Positions 1 through 8,566 of a stretch of DNA of 64,000 nt are shown here, one piece after another. Position numbers and translations under genes: made by a program. This DNA is from an uncultured Clostridia bacterium (GTDB lineage: Bacteria > Bacillota > Clostridia > Oscillospirales > Ruminococcaceae). Below the pieces are notes generated by a model, which was given only the letters and a program-made list of their open reading frames with translations, did not search any database and was not told the DNA's origin. The number at the start of each line of letters is the position of its first letter. Position 1 is the first letter of the stretch. The DNA is taken from contig CALXBH010000043.1 in NCBI GenBank assembly GCA_944386475.1, positions 33,691 through 97,690 of the forward strand, in the 5' to 3' direction.

Positions 1-762
<762 letters not shown>

Positions 763-988
763 TTAAAATTATCATATCATTTTTTATGAAAAAAAGCAAT
801 GAATAAATCCTAAGGAGCGCTTCTTGTTGCTTCCACCGTCGGGCTCCTGCTTTTTCTACCCTTTCCCTGTGTCAATCCAGGGTATTTCCGCATAGGATAC
901 AGCAAGGTGTAACCGGGAGATGCCGTGCGGGAAACCGATGAGTCCCTTCCGGTTTCCCAAAATTCTTATGAAAGGGCGGAGTATGGGA

Positions 989-2092
989 ATGGAACTGGAA
1001 AAATCCAGCAAGACGGTTGATTTTTTTCTGGGAGCAAACTCGCCGGCTGGCTTTGCCGGATATTTTAACGAGCTAATCCACATTCAAAACGGACATCGGG
1101 GCTTTGTCATCAAGGGCGGACCGGGGACAGGAAAATCCAGCCTGATGAAAAAAGTCGCCCAGGCCCTGGAGGGGAAAGACGAATGCATTGAACGCATCCA
1201 CTGTTCCTCCGATCCCGATTCTCTGGACGGGGTAATCGGAAAGGACGCCAACGCTTCGATCGCCGACGGCACGGCTCCACACGTCATCGAGCCGGACTAC
1301 CCAGGCGCCTGCCAGACCACTGTCAACCTGTGCGAATACTGGGACGAGGCGGCCCTTGACAAAAACCGGGAAGAAATCGTCTCCCTCAACCAAAAGAATA
1401 AAGCGCTTCACGCCCGGTGCACCCGGTATTTAAAAGCGGCTCACGCGCTGCTTTCGGACAACGAGGCCATCGCCTCGGAGTGCACCGACTTTCTAAAAAT
1501 CCGATCCTTTTCTCAAAAGCTGATACATAAGGAGATCCCCCTGCGCAAGGGGAGCGCCGGAAAGGAACACAAACGCCTTTTGTCCGCCGTCACCCCTCAG
1601 GGAATCCTCCTGTACCGGGACACCGCCGCTGCCCTATGCGACCGGGTATACGTCATCAAAGACGATTTTGGAGCGGTGTCCCGTGGGGTCATGGCGAATT
1701 TACGAGACGCCGCTTTGGCCGCCGGGTACGAAGTATATACCTGCTACTGCCCGCTGGAGCCTTTAAGCAAGGTGGAACACCTGCTGATTCCCCAGCTGAG
1801 CCTTGGGTTTGTCACCGCCAACAAATTTATCGATCCTAAAATTCCCACTTTCCGTACGGTGAATTTCAGCCGGTTCACCAATGTAGAGCAGCTCCGGCGG
1901 AAAAAACAGCGGCTGAGCTTTAACAAAAAAGCCGCCTGCGAACTGTTTGAGGAGGCTGTGCGCACCTTAAAGGAGGCCAAGGCCGTCCACGATGATCTGG
2001 AAAGCTACTATCTCTCCGCGGTGGACTTTTCCAGGGTGGACGAAAAAGCCCAGGAGGTTATCGCACAGTTTATAGCCCGCTGCGGCCGGTAA
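989..2092 (+). CDS. P-loop ATPase of the PRK06851 type
   Basis: This 367-residue protein resembles the uncharacterised PRK06851 ATPases of Firmicutes. A clear Walker A motif (GGPGTGKSS, about residues 44-52) is followed by a CSSDPDSLDGVI segment. The C-terminal half, about residues 216-285, repeats the same layout (VYVIKDDFGAVSRGVM, then CYCPLEPLSKVEHLLI). The second P-loop has lost its GK[ST], so the protein reads as a tandem duplication with one dead nucleotide site. Starts at 968 and 983 are in frame. The GGGCGGA site at 974-980 best suits ATG 989, with an 8-nt spacing. It stands alone between proS and a terminator. Its role is unknown. Confidence 0.8.
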   Translation: MELEKSSKTVDFFLGANSPAGFAGYFNELIHIQNGHRGFVIKGGPGTGKSSLMKKVAQALEGKDECIERIHCSSDPDSLDGVIGKDANASIADGTAPHVIEPDYPGACQTTVNLCEYWDEAALDKNREEIVSLNQKNKALHARCTRYLKAAHALLSDNEAIASECTDFLKIRSFSQKLIHKEIPLRKGSAGKEHKRLLSAVTPQGILLYRDTAAALCDRVYVIKDDFGAVSRGVMANLRDAALAAGYEVYTCYCPLEPLSKVEHLLIPQLSLGFVTANKFIDPKIPTFRTVNFSRFTNVEQLRRKKQRLSFNKKAACELFEEAVRTLKEAKAVHDDLESYYLSAVDFSRVDEKAQEVIAQFIARCGR

Positions 2093-2208
2093 AAACTGAC
2101 CTATTCTCGGAGTCTAAACTCTGTCCCAGTCATAGTCCGCCCCTCAACTCGCACACATAAGAGCGAATCTTTTTTACCGCCGTAGAACACAAATTTTTTA
2201 TAATAGGA

Positions 2209-2248
2209 AAAAGGAGCGCTGCGAACCCAAGTTCGCAGCGCTCCTTTT
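2209..2248. terminator. Bidirectional intrinsic terminator
   Basis: A perfect stem, AAAAGGAGCGCTGCGAAC paired with GTTCGCAGCGCTCCTTTT, is flanked by A and T tracts. It lies between the convergent ATPase gene and the minus-strand membrane operon and can serve both. Its outer arms are identical to those of the terminator at 15386-15428. Confidence 0.85.
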
Positions 2249-2281
2249 ACTTTCCAGCATTTTAAAAGATAATAGGCCTTT

Positions 2282-2926
2282 TTAATGGATATCCCGTTCG
2301 GATTCTTCTTTGGATTCCTCCTGCTTCTGAAGCCGGTCTTCCTCCAAAAAACGTTTGACTTTTTCCGCGTGCCGCAGATTTCGCCGCCGCCGGTCATCCT
2401 CCTGTTCCAAATATTCCTTCTCCCAAGACTCCACCCGGGTGCGCTTGTCGTACTGGTATTCCCGTATCTGGGGGCTAAAGCCGAACAGCACCGCTTCTCC
2501 CACATAAAAGGCCGTCCAAAGGAGAAACGTCACCACGATTTCTACATACAGGTGTTCAAAATACTCTCCGGTGAGCAAAACAGCCAATACGCTCATCGCC
2601 TTGGCGCCGGTGACAAAAATAAACCCGTCTCTGGCCCAGTTAAATCCTGCCAGCATAAACGCCGGGAAAAAGATGCTGCCGATCATCAGGCAAAACGCCA
2701 CCACCCTGCCGGTGGGATGTTCCTCCAAAAAGGAGGAAAACAGCAGCGCCAGCAGCCCTACTGCCGACAAAAAGCTCAAAATACTGGCTGTAATCGCCAG
2801 TGCCTTGCCGGTGCGGATCCGTTTTTTCTCTGCTTGTTCCAGCCGGGCCAAATACGCCTCCCTGGCTTCCGAGGAACGGAAGCCTTCTTCGAGGGAACCC
2901 TCTTCCATTCTCTGTGTGCTGGTCAT
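2282..2926 (-). CDS. Membrane protein with charged C-terminal tail, unknown function
   Basis: This 214-residue protein was not recognised. It has a charged N-terminus (about 45 residues) and four hydrophobic segments between about residues 45 and 150. The C-terminal tail, about 65 residues, is very rich in E, R and K (EKEYLEQEDDRRRRNLRHAEK) and is probably a cytoplasmic coiled coil. The start codon overlaps the stop of the upstream membrane gene by 4 bp, so the two are translationally coupled. It ends close to the terminator at 2209-2248. Confidence 0.75.
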   Translation of the reverse strand: MTSTQRMEEGSLEEGFRSSEAREAYLARLEQAEKKRIRTGKALAITASILSFLSAVGLLALLFSSFLEEHPTGRVVAFCLMIGSIFFPAFMLAGFNWARDGFIFVTGAKAMSVLAVLLTGEYFEHLYVEIVVTFLLWTAFYVGEAVLFGFSPQIREYQYDKRTRVESWEKEYLEQEDDRRRRNLRHAEKVKRFLEEDRLQKQEESKEESERDIH

Positions 2927-3399
2927 ACTTCCTCCTTTTTGGACTGGCGGCTGGCCCTTCTGTTCCCCAAAGCGGTGAGAAGGCAGGACGCCAGTATAAA
3001 AGCCATGCCTGTAGACAGCAGGATCGTGGAAGGATACAGCGTTTCAAAAAACGCGATATCCTTAAACATGCTGGTTTGCAGCATAATCACTCTGGCAACA
3101 CCATAAAAATTTGCTGGAACCAACCGGAATAATATATACTGAACCAGCGTCCAGGCAAAAAAGAACATGGCCGTCCCATTGGGGGGAAGCGGCATTTTTC
3201 GGTTCCAGATAAGTTCCATTGCGTAACACACCGGCAGAGCAATCATCAAAACCCCCTCCACCGAAGCATAAATTTTGATGGCATTTTCCGACGGCATAAA
3301 GCCGAAAATCGAATTATACAGCTCGTAGCCAATGAGCAGGCTGGCAATAAAATACATGACGCTGCCGATGCCGCCGGTAATCATAATTGCTTTTTTCAT
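2923..3399 (-). CDS. Small multi-pass membrane protein, unknown function
   Basis: This 158-residue protein (MKKAIMITGGIGSVMYF...) has four predicted membrane segments and a short basic C-terminal tail ending RQSKKEEV. The open frame extends further upstream, but the AGGAGGAA site at 3402-3410 sets the start at ATG 3399. It is the first gene of a two-gene operon and overlaps the next gene by 4 bp. Transcription probably starts from the minus-strand promoter at 3596-3624, which leaves a leader of nearly 190 nt. No family was recognised. Confidence 0.75.
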   Translation of the reverse strand: MKKAIMITGGIGSVMYFIASLLIGYELYNSIFGFMPSENAIKIYASVEGVLMIALPVCYAMELIWNRKMPLPPNGTAMFFFAWTLVQYILFRLVPANFYGVARVIMLQTSMFKDIAFFETLYPSTILLSTGMAFILASCLLTALGNRRASRQSKKEEV

Positions 3400-3595
3400 A
3401 TGTTCCTCCTGTTTCCTAGCGGCAATCGATCCCCCCGCTGACTGTTTTGACGGCCATGCCGCCAAGCAGGATTTTATCCGCACGCCCAAAAAAGCGCGCG
3501 TTTTCTTTCTTGCGGTTATTATCCGATGAGCGCACGGTTTTGGCACTGGAATGATTAGAAAGGGGGAAAAGCCCCTTTCCACAAGTTCTGCGGTT

Positions 3596-3624
3596 ATTAT
3601 AGCACATTCTTCCGGCTTTGTCAT
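3596..3624 (-). promoter_or_regulatory. Minus-strand sigma-A promoter with long leader
   Basis: On the minus strand the sequence reads ATGACA, 17 nt, TATAAT, with an extended -10 (TGC before TATAAT). It drives the membrane pair ending at 2282. The transcribed leader (about 3400-3589) holds two hairpins: AAAGGGG/CCCCTTT near 3557-3580 and CGCGCGC/GCGTGCG at 3479-3500. No known riboswitch was recognised. Confidence 0.7.
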
Positions 3625-3661
3625 CCCACCCCAGGGAAAGAACAAAAAATATAGCGGCAAA

Positions 3662-3690
3662 TGGACAAGCCGCTCTTAACCTGCTATAAT
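3662..3690 (+). promoter_or_regulatory. Plus-strand sigma-A promoter
   Basis: TGGACA, 17 nt, TATAAT, with TGC before the -10. It is divergent from the promoter at 3596-3624, with 37 bp between the two -35 boxes. It drives the membrane genes at 3744 and 4222. Confidence 0.75.
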
Positions 3691-3743
3691 AAGTCATAAC
3701 AGGCGGATGAATCCGTCACTTTTATCAGAAAGGAATCGTCGCC

Positions 3744-4202
3744 ATGGGCCTGACAAAACTTCCCGGCCAGCGGGAGGAAACTCCTTATTTAAACATCGCC
3801 ATTATTCTCCCGGTGGCCTTTTTCTGCCTAATACTGGGCGCCGGCATTTATGCTATCGCTTCCGGGCGGCTGGATACAGCCGGTTTTGCTCTGTATAACC
3901 TGTATTTTATGCTCACGATCCTGTTCGCCGTCGCTTATGGGATTTTCGGATTTTTTATGACCCGGCGGGTATTGCTTCCCACCCTGCTTCACGCAGGCTG
4001 CCTGACGGTGTGCACCATCCTTTTATGGATCACCGCCACGGCGCTGGGAGTCGATTCTTTTGTCTCCTCCTTCGATCAAAACACCTACTCGGTAGCCGGA
4101 ATGCTCCTGCGCTATTATATCCGAACCTTACTGCTGTCCTCCGGCACAGTGGCGATTATTGCCGGGATGATTAAGGTTATCCGAAACGCCCTGCGCCCAT
4201 AA
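3744..4202 (+). CDS. Four-helix membrane protein, unknown function
   Basis: This 152-residue protein has four hydrophobic segments (about residues 18-40, 50-72, 80-102 and 120-145) and a basic end (IKVIRNALRP). An AAAGGA site precedes ATG 3744. It is the first gene of a two-gene plus-strand unit and is followed after 19 bp by another small membrane protein. It mirrors the divergent pair of membrane genes on the other strand, so the four may work together, but no family could be named. Confidence 0.7.
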   Translation: MGLTKLPGQREETPYLNIAIILPVAFFCLILGAGIYAIASGRLDTAGFALYNLYFMLTILFAVAYGIFGFFMTRRVLLPTLLHAGCLTVCTILLWITATALGVDSFVSSFDQNTYSVAGMLLRYYIRTLLLSSGTVAIIAGMIKVIRNALRP

Positions 4203-4221
4203 CCTCAGGAAAGGAGAAGCC

Positions 4222-4479
4222 ATGAAACAGTTTGGAAAGATCCTCCGTTATGTGCTGGGCTTTTTCTGCTTGGGAACCGTTTTGTTTTCCGCAGGCTGCC
4301 TGGCTGTTTCCACCTGGGTCTATCAGGGAAACGCCGCCGGCAGTTTTGCTTCCTTTGTGATCTTTATCGGGGAGCGTTTGTTTGTATTTATCGGGTTTGG
4401 CATCCCCTTGGGGATTTTATTTCTCTGGCAGCCTATTGTCAAGCTGTACTACAAAATCAAAGATAAGCTGACCCGATAA
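4222..4479 (+). CDS. Small membrane protein, unknown function
   Basis: This 85-residue protein (MKQFGKILRYVLGFF...) has two predicted membrane helices, about residues 10-32 and 45-72, and a basic tail ending KDKLTR. The AAAGGAGAAG site just before ATG 4222 is strong. It is the second gene of the unit starting at 3744 and is closed by the terminator at 4494-4537. No homologous family was recognised. Confidence 0.7.
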   Translation: MKQFGKILRYVLGFFCLGTVLFSAGCLAVSTWVYQGNAAGSFASFVIFIGERLFVFIGFGIPLGILFLWQPIVKLYYKIKDKLTR

Positions 4480-4493
4480 CTTTTTACAGTACT

Positions 4494-4537
4494 AAAAAAA
4501 CAGGGTGCACGGGAACTTCCCGCGCACCCTGTTTTTT
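4494..4537 (+). terminator. Intrinsic terminator
   Basis: Arms CAGGGTGC and GCACCCTG enclose an inner CGGGAA/TTCCCG pair and are followed by TTTTTT. It closes the small membrane-protein unit. An A tract on the other side lets it act in both directions. Confidence 0.85.
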
Positions 4538-4553
4538 CTGGCGCTCATAAAAC

Positions 4554-4590
4554 AAATCCCTCCCTGCCTTTGGGGCAGAGAGGGATTTTT
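4554..4590 (-). terminator. Terminator of the ribosomal protein operon
   Basis: On the minus strand AAATCCCTCTCTGCC pairs with GGCAGGGAGGGATTT just after the rplL stop. It is a nearly perfect stem with an A tract before it and a short T run after it. Confidence 0.85.
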
Positions 4591-4603
4591 GCTATAAGCC
4601 AAC

Positions 4604-4981
4604 TTATTTGACTTCGACTTTCGCGCCAGCCTCGGTGAGCTTCGCAGCGATCTCGTCCGCTTCCGCTTTGGAGACGCCTTCTTTCACCGCTTTGGGAGCG
4701 CCGTCAACGATGTCTTTCGCATCTTTCAGGCCCAGACCGGTGATCTCTTTCACCGCTTTGATGACGTTCATCTTGCCTGCGCCGGCGTCAACCAGCACAA
4801 CGTCAAACTCGGTTTTCTCGGCAGCAGCGCCGGCGTCGCCGCCAGCAGCAGGAGCAGCCACCGCAACAGCAGCGGCAGATACGCCGAATTCTTCTTCCAG
4901 AGCCTTAACCAGCTCGTTGAGTTCCAAAACAGTGAGAGCTTTGACCTCTTCGATCATCGCTAAGATTTTCTCGCTAGCCAT
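4604..4981 (-). CDS. rplL: 50S ribosomal protein L7/L12
   Basis: This 125-residue stalk protein recruits translation factors to the ribosome. It has the N-terminal dimerisation domain (about residues 1-35), a flexible Ala/Gly hinge ([18 protein letters not shown]) and the C-terminal factor-binding domain ([18 protein letters not shown]). An in-frame ATG lies five codons upstream, but the GGAGGAAAT site points to ATG 4981 (MASEKI). It is the last gene of the operon, 48 bp after rplJ, and is followed by a terminator. Confidence 0.97.
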   Translation of the reverse strand: MASEKILAMIEEVKALTVLELNELVKALEEEFGVSAAAVAVAAPAAGGDAGAAAEKTEFDVVLVDAGAGKMNVIKAVKEITGLGLKDAKDIVDGAPKAVKEGVSKAEADEIAAKLTEAGAKVEVK

Positions 4982-5029
4982 AGGTATTTCCTCCATTTTC
5001 TTGATGATTTTGTCAGGATGCGCGCAGCG

Positions 5030-5542
5030 TTAGGCGGCTTCCTCTTCTTCTTTTTTCTTTGCGATCTGGTCGATGACAACCGCCAGCTTGGAGATCGGCG
5101 CATTCAGGCTGCTGAGCATGTGCGCGATCATCTCCTCCTTGGTGGGGATCGCAGCGATCTGGTTGACCATCTCTACATCGATCGCCTTGCCGTCCATAAA
5201 GCCGGCTTTGATGTTAAAGATGTCGCCCATTTCCTTGGAATACTTCGCCAGGATCTTCGCGGCGATGATGGGATCTTCCTTGCTGACCGCTAAAGCGGTG
5301 TTCTGCTCCAGCACGGACTCCAGCTCATCCAGGCCCGCGTTTTTCACGGCGAACCGCAGCATGGTGTTTTTGACAACCGTGTACTCCACACCCGCTTCCC
5401 GCAGTTCTTTACGGAGCTTGGTGTCCTGCTCCACCGTGATACCGGAATAGTTCACCAGCACGCCGGCGCAGGAGGATTTCAGCTTTTCGGTCAAATCGGC
5501 CACAAGCTGCTGTTTCTGAGACAATACTTTTTCGTTAGGCAT
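5030..5542 (-). CDS. rplJ: 50S ribosomal protein L10
   Basis: This 170-residue protein anchors L7/L12 dimers to the ribosome stalk. It matches the family throughout (VNYSGITVEQDTKLRKELRE, VVKNTMLRFAVK), with an acidic/lysine-rich C-terminal end (AKKKEEEEAA). The open frame extends 27 codons upstream, but GGAGGTG before ATG 5542 (MPNEK) fixes the start. Expression is probably set by the L10 leader and attenuator just upstream. Confidence 0.97.
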   Translation of the reverse strand: MPNEKVLSQKQQLVADLTEKLKSSCAGVLVNYSGITVEQDTKLRKELREAGVEYTVVKNTMLRFAVKNAGLDELESVLEQNTALAVSKEDPIIAAKILAKYSKEMGDIFNIKAGFMDGKAIDVEMVNQIAAIPTKEEMIAHMLSSLNAPISKLAVVIDQIAKKKEEEEAA

Positions 5543-5576
5543 ATGTTTCACCTCCGTCAAGTCTAGCTTACCATAT

Positions 5577-5722
5577 AAAAAGCCCTTTCCACGCAAGCCG
5601 CGGGGAAAGGGCCTAACATACAAGGACAGAGTCTGTCATTGATGCTTGCTTTCTCCCTCGGCAGGCAGGATCGAAACCCTTTACGCTAAAAGCACCTGCT
5701 GTCTTTAGAATCAAACAGCATG
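5577..5722 (-). ncRNA. L10 leader RNA with attenuator
   Basis: On the minus strand, between the promoter and rplJ, are the elements AGACAGCAGGTGC and GATCCTGCCTGCCGAGG, typical of the L10(L12)4 binding leader of Firmicutes. They are followed by a terminator hairpin (GCCCTTTCC paired with GGAAAGGGC, then TTTTT) at 5577-5612. By family knowledge, excess L10-L12 complex binds this leader and promotes termination. The assignment rests on pattern, not a covariance search. Confidence 0.8.
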
Positions 5723-5726
5723 ATCT

Positions 5727-5755
5727 ATTATAATAAGCTTTCCGGGATTTGTCAA
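5727..5755 (-). promoter_or_regulatory. Promoter for rplJ-rplL
   Basis: A near-consensus sigma-A promoter on the minus strand: TTGACA, 17 nt, TATAAT. It sits just after the rplA stop and lets rplJL be transcribed independently of the upstream genes. Confidence 0.85.
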
Positions 5756-5766
5756 GCGGTTATCGG

Positions 5767-6462
5767 TTACACACCGAATTTCGCAGGATTGATCCGGATG
5801 CCGGGGCCCATGGTGGTGGCGAGTACACAGGATTTGATGTACTGGCCTTTGGCCGCGGCGGGTTTTGCCTTGACAATGGCGTTCATCAGGGTGTTGAAGT
5901 TTTCCTCCAGCTTTTCCACGCCGAAAGAAGCCTTGCCGATGGGGCAGTGGATAATGTTGGTCTTATCCAGGCGGTACTCGATCTTACCGGCTTTCGCCTC
6001 GTTTACAGCACGGGCGACGTCGGGGGTGACGGTTCCGGCCTTGGGGTTCGGCATTAAGCCGCGGGGGCCCAGCACCTTACCGAGACGGCCTACAACGCCC
6101 ATCATATCCGGGGTTGCGATAACAACGTCAAAATCCATAAAGCCTTCGCCCTGAATCTTCTGAACCATGTCCTCCGCGCCCACATAATCGGCGCCGGCTT
6201 CCTCGGCCAGTTTCACATTGTCGCCTTTGGCGAACACTAAGACCCGGACTTTTTTACCAGTGCCGTTGGGGAGCACAACCGCGCCGCGGACCTGCTGGTC
6301 GGCATGGCGGGAGTCTACGCCCAAGCGCACATGGATTTCGACGGTTTCGTCAAATTTTGCTTTTGCGGTTTTTACAACCAAATCCAAAGCTTCTGTGGAA
6401 TCATAGGTTGCGGTGCGGTCCAGAAGCTTGGCACTGTCAACATACTTTTTACCGTGTTTCAT
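5767..6462 (-). CDS. rplA: 50S ribosomal protein L1
   Basis: This 231-residue protein forms the L1 stalk near the E site. The conserved segments [15 protein letters not shown] and the C-terminal [11 protein letters not shown] are present, and the length is normal. GGGAGGAAAG precedes ATG 6462. It follows rplK after 59 bp, in the standard L11-L1 order. L1 commonly represses its own operon, but no L1 site was identified here. Confidence 0.97.
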   Translation of the reverse strand: MKHGKKYVDSAKLLDRTATYDSTEALDLVVKTAKAKFDETVEIHVRLGVDSRHADQQVRGAVVLPNGTGKKVRVLVFAKGDNVKLAEEAGADYVGAEDMVQKIQGEGFMDFDVVIATPDMMGVVGRLGKVLGPRGLMPNPKAGTVTPDVARAVNEAKAGKIEYRLDKTNIIHCPIGKASFGVEKLEENFNTLMNAIVKAKPAAAKGQYIKSCVLATTMGPGIRINPAKFGV

Positions 6463-6521
6463 GAATTCTTTCCTCCCTTGAGTGGTTAATAGCGGAATTT
6501 TCCTCCCACCAGTGGGCGGTA

Positions 6522-6947
6522 CTAATCGACGACTTCAATGCCCATGGAACGAGCGGTACCAGCGATCATGCTCATCGCACTCTCGATGTTCGCAGCGTTT
6601 AAGTCAGGCATTTTCTGCTCGGCGATCTTCTGGACCTGCTCCCTGGTAATTTTCGCGACCTTTGTCTTGTTCGGAACACCCGAACCGCTCTCGATGCCGC
6701 AGGCCTTTTTAATGAGCACTGCTGCCGGCGGAGTTTTGGTGATAAAGGTAAAGGAGCGGTCTGCGTATACGGTAATCACAACAGGAATCAACAAACCGAT
6801 ATCGTTTTTGGTACGCTCGTTGAATTCCTTGGTAAACGACATGATGTTTACACCGTGCTGACCAAGAGCAGGACCAACCGGCGGCGCCGGGGTTGCCTTT
6901 CCTGCGGGGATCTGAAGCTTAATAAAGCCTACTACCTTTTGAGCCAT
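6522..6947 (-). CDS. rplK: 50S ribosomal protein L11
   Basis: This 141-residue protein sits in the GTPase-associated centre. It starts [19 protein letters not shown], includes [15 protein letters not shown] and ends with the rRNA-binding domain ([12 protein letters not shown]). A GGAGGTGC site at 6953-6960 selects ATG 6947 over the longer open frame. Only a 168-bp gap with one A/T-flanked hairpin separates it from nusG. Confidence 0.97.
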   Translation of the reverse strand: MAQKVVGFIKLQIPAGKATPAPPVGPALGQHGVNIMSFTKEFNERTKNDIGLLIPVVITVYADRSFTFITKTPPAAVLIKKACGIESGSGVPNKTKVAKITREQVQKIAEQKMPDLNAANIESAMSMIAGTARSMGIEVVD

Positions 6948-7067
6948 TTTTTGCACCTCCAAAATAACGTGGTCATTGGCGGGATGCGGATAACACATCC
7001 CTCCCACATTCAGAAATCAGAAACCCGGGCTGCTCAAAAACCGCCCTTCGTATCCAATATCTGAACT

Positions 7068-7093
7068 AAAAACCGGCTGATTCACCGGTTTTT
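7068..7093. terminator. Hairpin between nusG and rplK, possible attenuator
   Basis: AAAAACCGG at 7068-7076 pairs with CCGGTTTTT at 7085-7093 around an 8-nt loop. It resembles a weak bidirectional intrinsic terminator that could lower read-through from nusG into rplK. Confidence 0.5.
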
Positions 7094-7115
7094 ATCCGGT
7101 CATCCAATTCATTCG

Positions 7116-7637
7116 TCAATCGGCCGTCTGAACCTGGTTAAGCTCAAGCTCCACAGGGGTCTCCCTGCCGAACATCGAGACGGTAACCTTGACAAGGTTG
7201 TTTTCCACATCCAGCTCCTCTACGACACCAGAAAAGCCTTCCAGCGGACCGTGAATTACCTTGACATTGTCCCCTACGGCGTAATCGACTGTTACCTGTT
7301 TGGCTTCGACGCCCAGCGCCGCCACCTCTTCCTCGGTTAAAGGAACGGGCTTGGAGCTCGGCCCCACAAAGCCGGTAACGCCCCGGATGTTGCGCACAAC
7401 ATACCAGGAATCATCTGTTAAAATCATTTTCACCAGCACATAGCCGGGAAAGAGCTTGCGCTCTACCTCGCGGGTCTTGTCGTCTTTGATCTCCGTGACT
7501 GTTTCGGTGGGCACCCGGACTTCGAGTACCAAATCGTGCAGCTTGTGGTTTTCAACGACCTTTTCAATGTTTTGCGCCACCTTATTCTCGTAACCGGAAT
7601 ATGTGTGGATCACATACCATTTTGCGGCTTCTGACAT
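7116..7637 (-). CDS. nusG: Transcription termination/antitermination protein NusG
   Basis: This 173-residue protein binds RNA polymerase and couples it to Rho or the ribosome. The NGN domain (WYVIHTYSGYENKVAQNI, FPGYVLVKM, VRNIRGVTGFVG) is followed by a C-terminal KOW domain (VGDNVKVIHGPLEGFSGVV). Length and order are typical. It lies 44 bp after secE in the conserved secE-nusG-rplKA cluster. Confidence 0.97.
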   Translation of the reverse strand: MSEAAKWYVIHTYSGYENKVAQNIEKVVENHKLHDLVLEVRVPTETVTEIKDDKTREVERKLFPGYVLVKMILTDDSWYVVRNIRGVTGFVGPSSKPVPLTEEEVAALGVEAKQVTVDYAVGDNVKVIHGPLEGFSGVVEELDVENNLVKVTVSMFGRETPVELELNQVQTAD

Positions 7638-7681
7638 TCGATCAGGACCTCCGTTTCAACCATTCTTACACGTTCTGGCGA

Positions 7682-8050
7682 TTAAGCCTTCAACACAAAG
7701 TCGACCAAAAGCGTCAACAGGATATCCAGGACCCATACGAAGACGCCGGCGAGCAAACAAGTCGCAAGCACAACGATGGTGTTGTTTACCACCTGTTTTT
7801 TAGTCGGCCAGACGATTTTCTTGACCTCGCCTGCCAGGTCTTTGAAGAAACGGGCAACTCTCTTAAAAAAGCCGGGCTTGTCGCTCTTAGGCTTTTTCGC
7901 GGTCTTCGCTGGCTTTTTATCAGGCTTTTTCGCGGAGTCTTTTTTGTCGGCTTTTTCGGCTGCTTTGGACTCCTCCGAAGTTTCCTCGGTGGTCTTTTCA
8001 GCGGAAGTCTCGACTTCCTCCGTCTCTACGGCCTTTTCTTCCTTCGCCAC
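7682..8050 (-). CDS. secE: Preprotein translocase subunit SecE with long charged N-terminus
   Basis: SecE is the small subunit that clamps SecY in the membrane translocase. The conserved core is FKDLAGEVKKIVWPTKKQV followed by one membrane helix, within the last 60 residues. Before it lies an extension of about 60 residues of Glu/Ser/Thr then Lys/Ala/Pro repeats, making the protein 122 residues rather than the usual 60-75. AAAGGTGG with a 7-8-nt spacing points to GTG 8050 (MAKEEKAVE). Its neighbours are rpmG, 18 bp upstream, and nusG. Confidence 0.93.
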   Translation of the reverse strand: MAKEEKAVETEEVETSAEKTTEETSEESKAAEKADKKDSAKKPDKKPAKTAKKPKSDKPGFFKRVARFFKDLAGEVKKIVWPTKKQVVNNTIVVLATCLLAGVFVWVLDILLTLLVDFVLKA

Positions 8051-8068
8051 TTGACAAACCACCTTTCG

Positions 8069-8218
8069 TTACTTCGTTTCCCTGTGAAGCGTGTGTTTCC
8101 TGCAGAACCGGCAGTATTTGTTCATTTCGAGCCTGTCAGGATCGTTCTTTTTGTTTTTCATTGTGTCGTAATTGCGTTGTTTGCACTCCGTGCAAGCTAA
8201 TGTAACTTTAACCCTCAT
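8069..8218 (-). CDS. rpmG: 50S ribosomal protein L33
   Basis: This 49-residue protein retains both zinc-binding pairs (CTEC and CRFC), so it is the zinc-containing C+ form. GGAGGTG at 8223-8229 selects ATG 8218 (MRVKVTLAC). It is the first gene of the rpmG-secE-nusG transcription unit and follows the promoter at 8317-8346. Confidence 0.95.
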   Translation of the reverse strand: MRVKVTLACTECKQRNYDTMKNKKNDPDRLEMNKYCRFCRKHTLHRETK

Positions 8219-8316
8219 ATCGGCACCTCCTGCACAATCGGATTTTTTTGCCTCCCTCATAAAAGGGAATGCGCTTAAAAATGCACAAAAAAATAAACCC
8301 TTTTAGAGGTATTAAC

Positions 8317-8346
8317 ACTATACCATACCTTTCCAAGGGAAGTCAA
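8317..8346 (-). promoter_or_regulatory. Promoter for rpmG-secE-nusG
   Basis: Minus-strand TTGACT, 18 nt, TATAGT, with TGG before the -10. The rest of the 8219-8566 gap holds only the inverted repeat at 8519-8556 and no recognisable gene. Confidence 0.7.
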
Positions 8347-8518
8347 GAGGTTTTATGACAAATTTTCACCTTCGGCGGCCGCTTTTTTCGCCATTCATTC
8401 CAAAGGGACGGCCCACGCGCCGCCTTTTAAAGCGGAAAGCACGGCTTAACATAGAAAAAGCCTTGCCTCCAGACACCTTATTATACAACCAGCCTGCCAG
8501 GGCCGTCGTCAGCTAATT

Positions 8519-8556
8519 ACCTGTCTGAGTGAAGCCGGGGCTTCACTCAGACAGGT
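8519..8556. terminator. Perfect 17-bp inverted repeat, terminator-like
   Basis: Arms ACCTGTCTGAGTGAAGC and GCTTCACTCAGACAGGT surround a CGGG loop, 10 bp after the stop of the UroD gene. The stem is perfect but no T tract follows on either strand, so it may stabilise or process the mRNA rather than terminate it. Confidence 0.55.
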
Positions 8557-8566
8557 AGATCCAGCT

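Noticed and set aside
2101..2505. 134-codon minus-strand frame overlapping the membrane protein at 2282
   Set aside because: It crosses a terminator and is read in a different frame from a well-supported gene, with a basic, low-quality composition.
3416..3697. 93-codon minus-strand frame upstream of the small membrane gene
   Set aside because: It spans the promoter and leader hairpins and has no ribosome site or hydrophobic pattern; most likely incidental.
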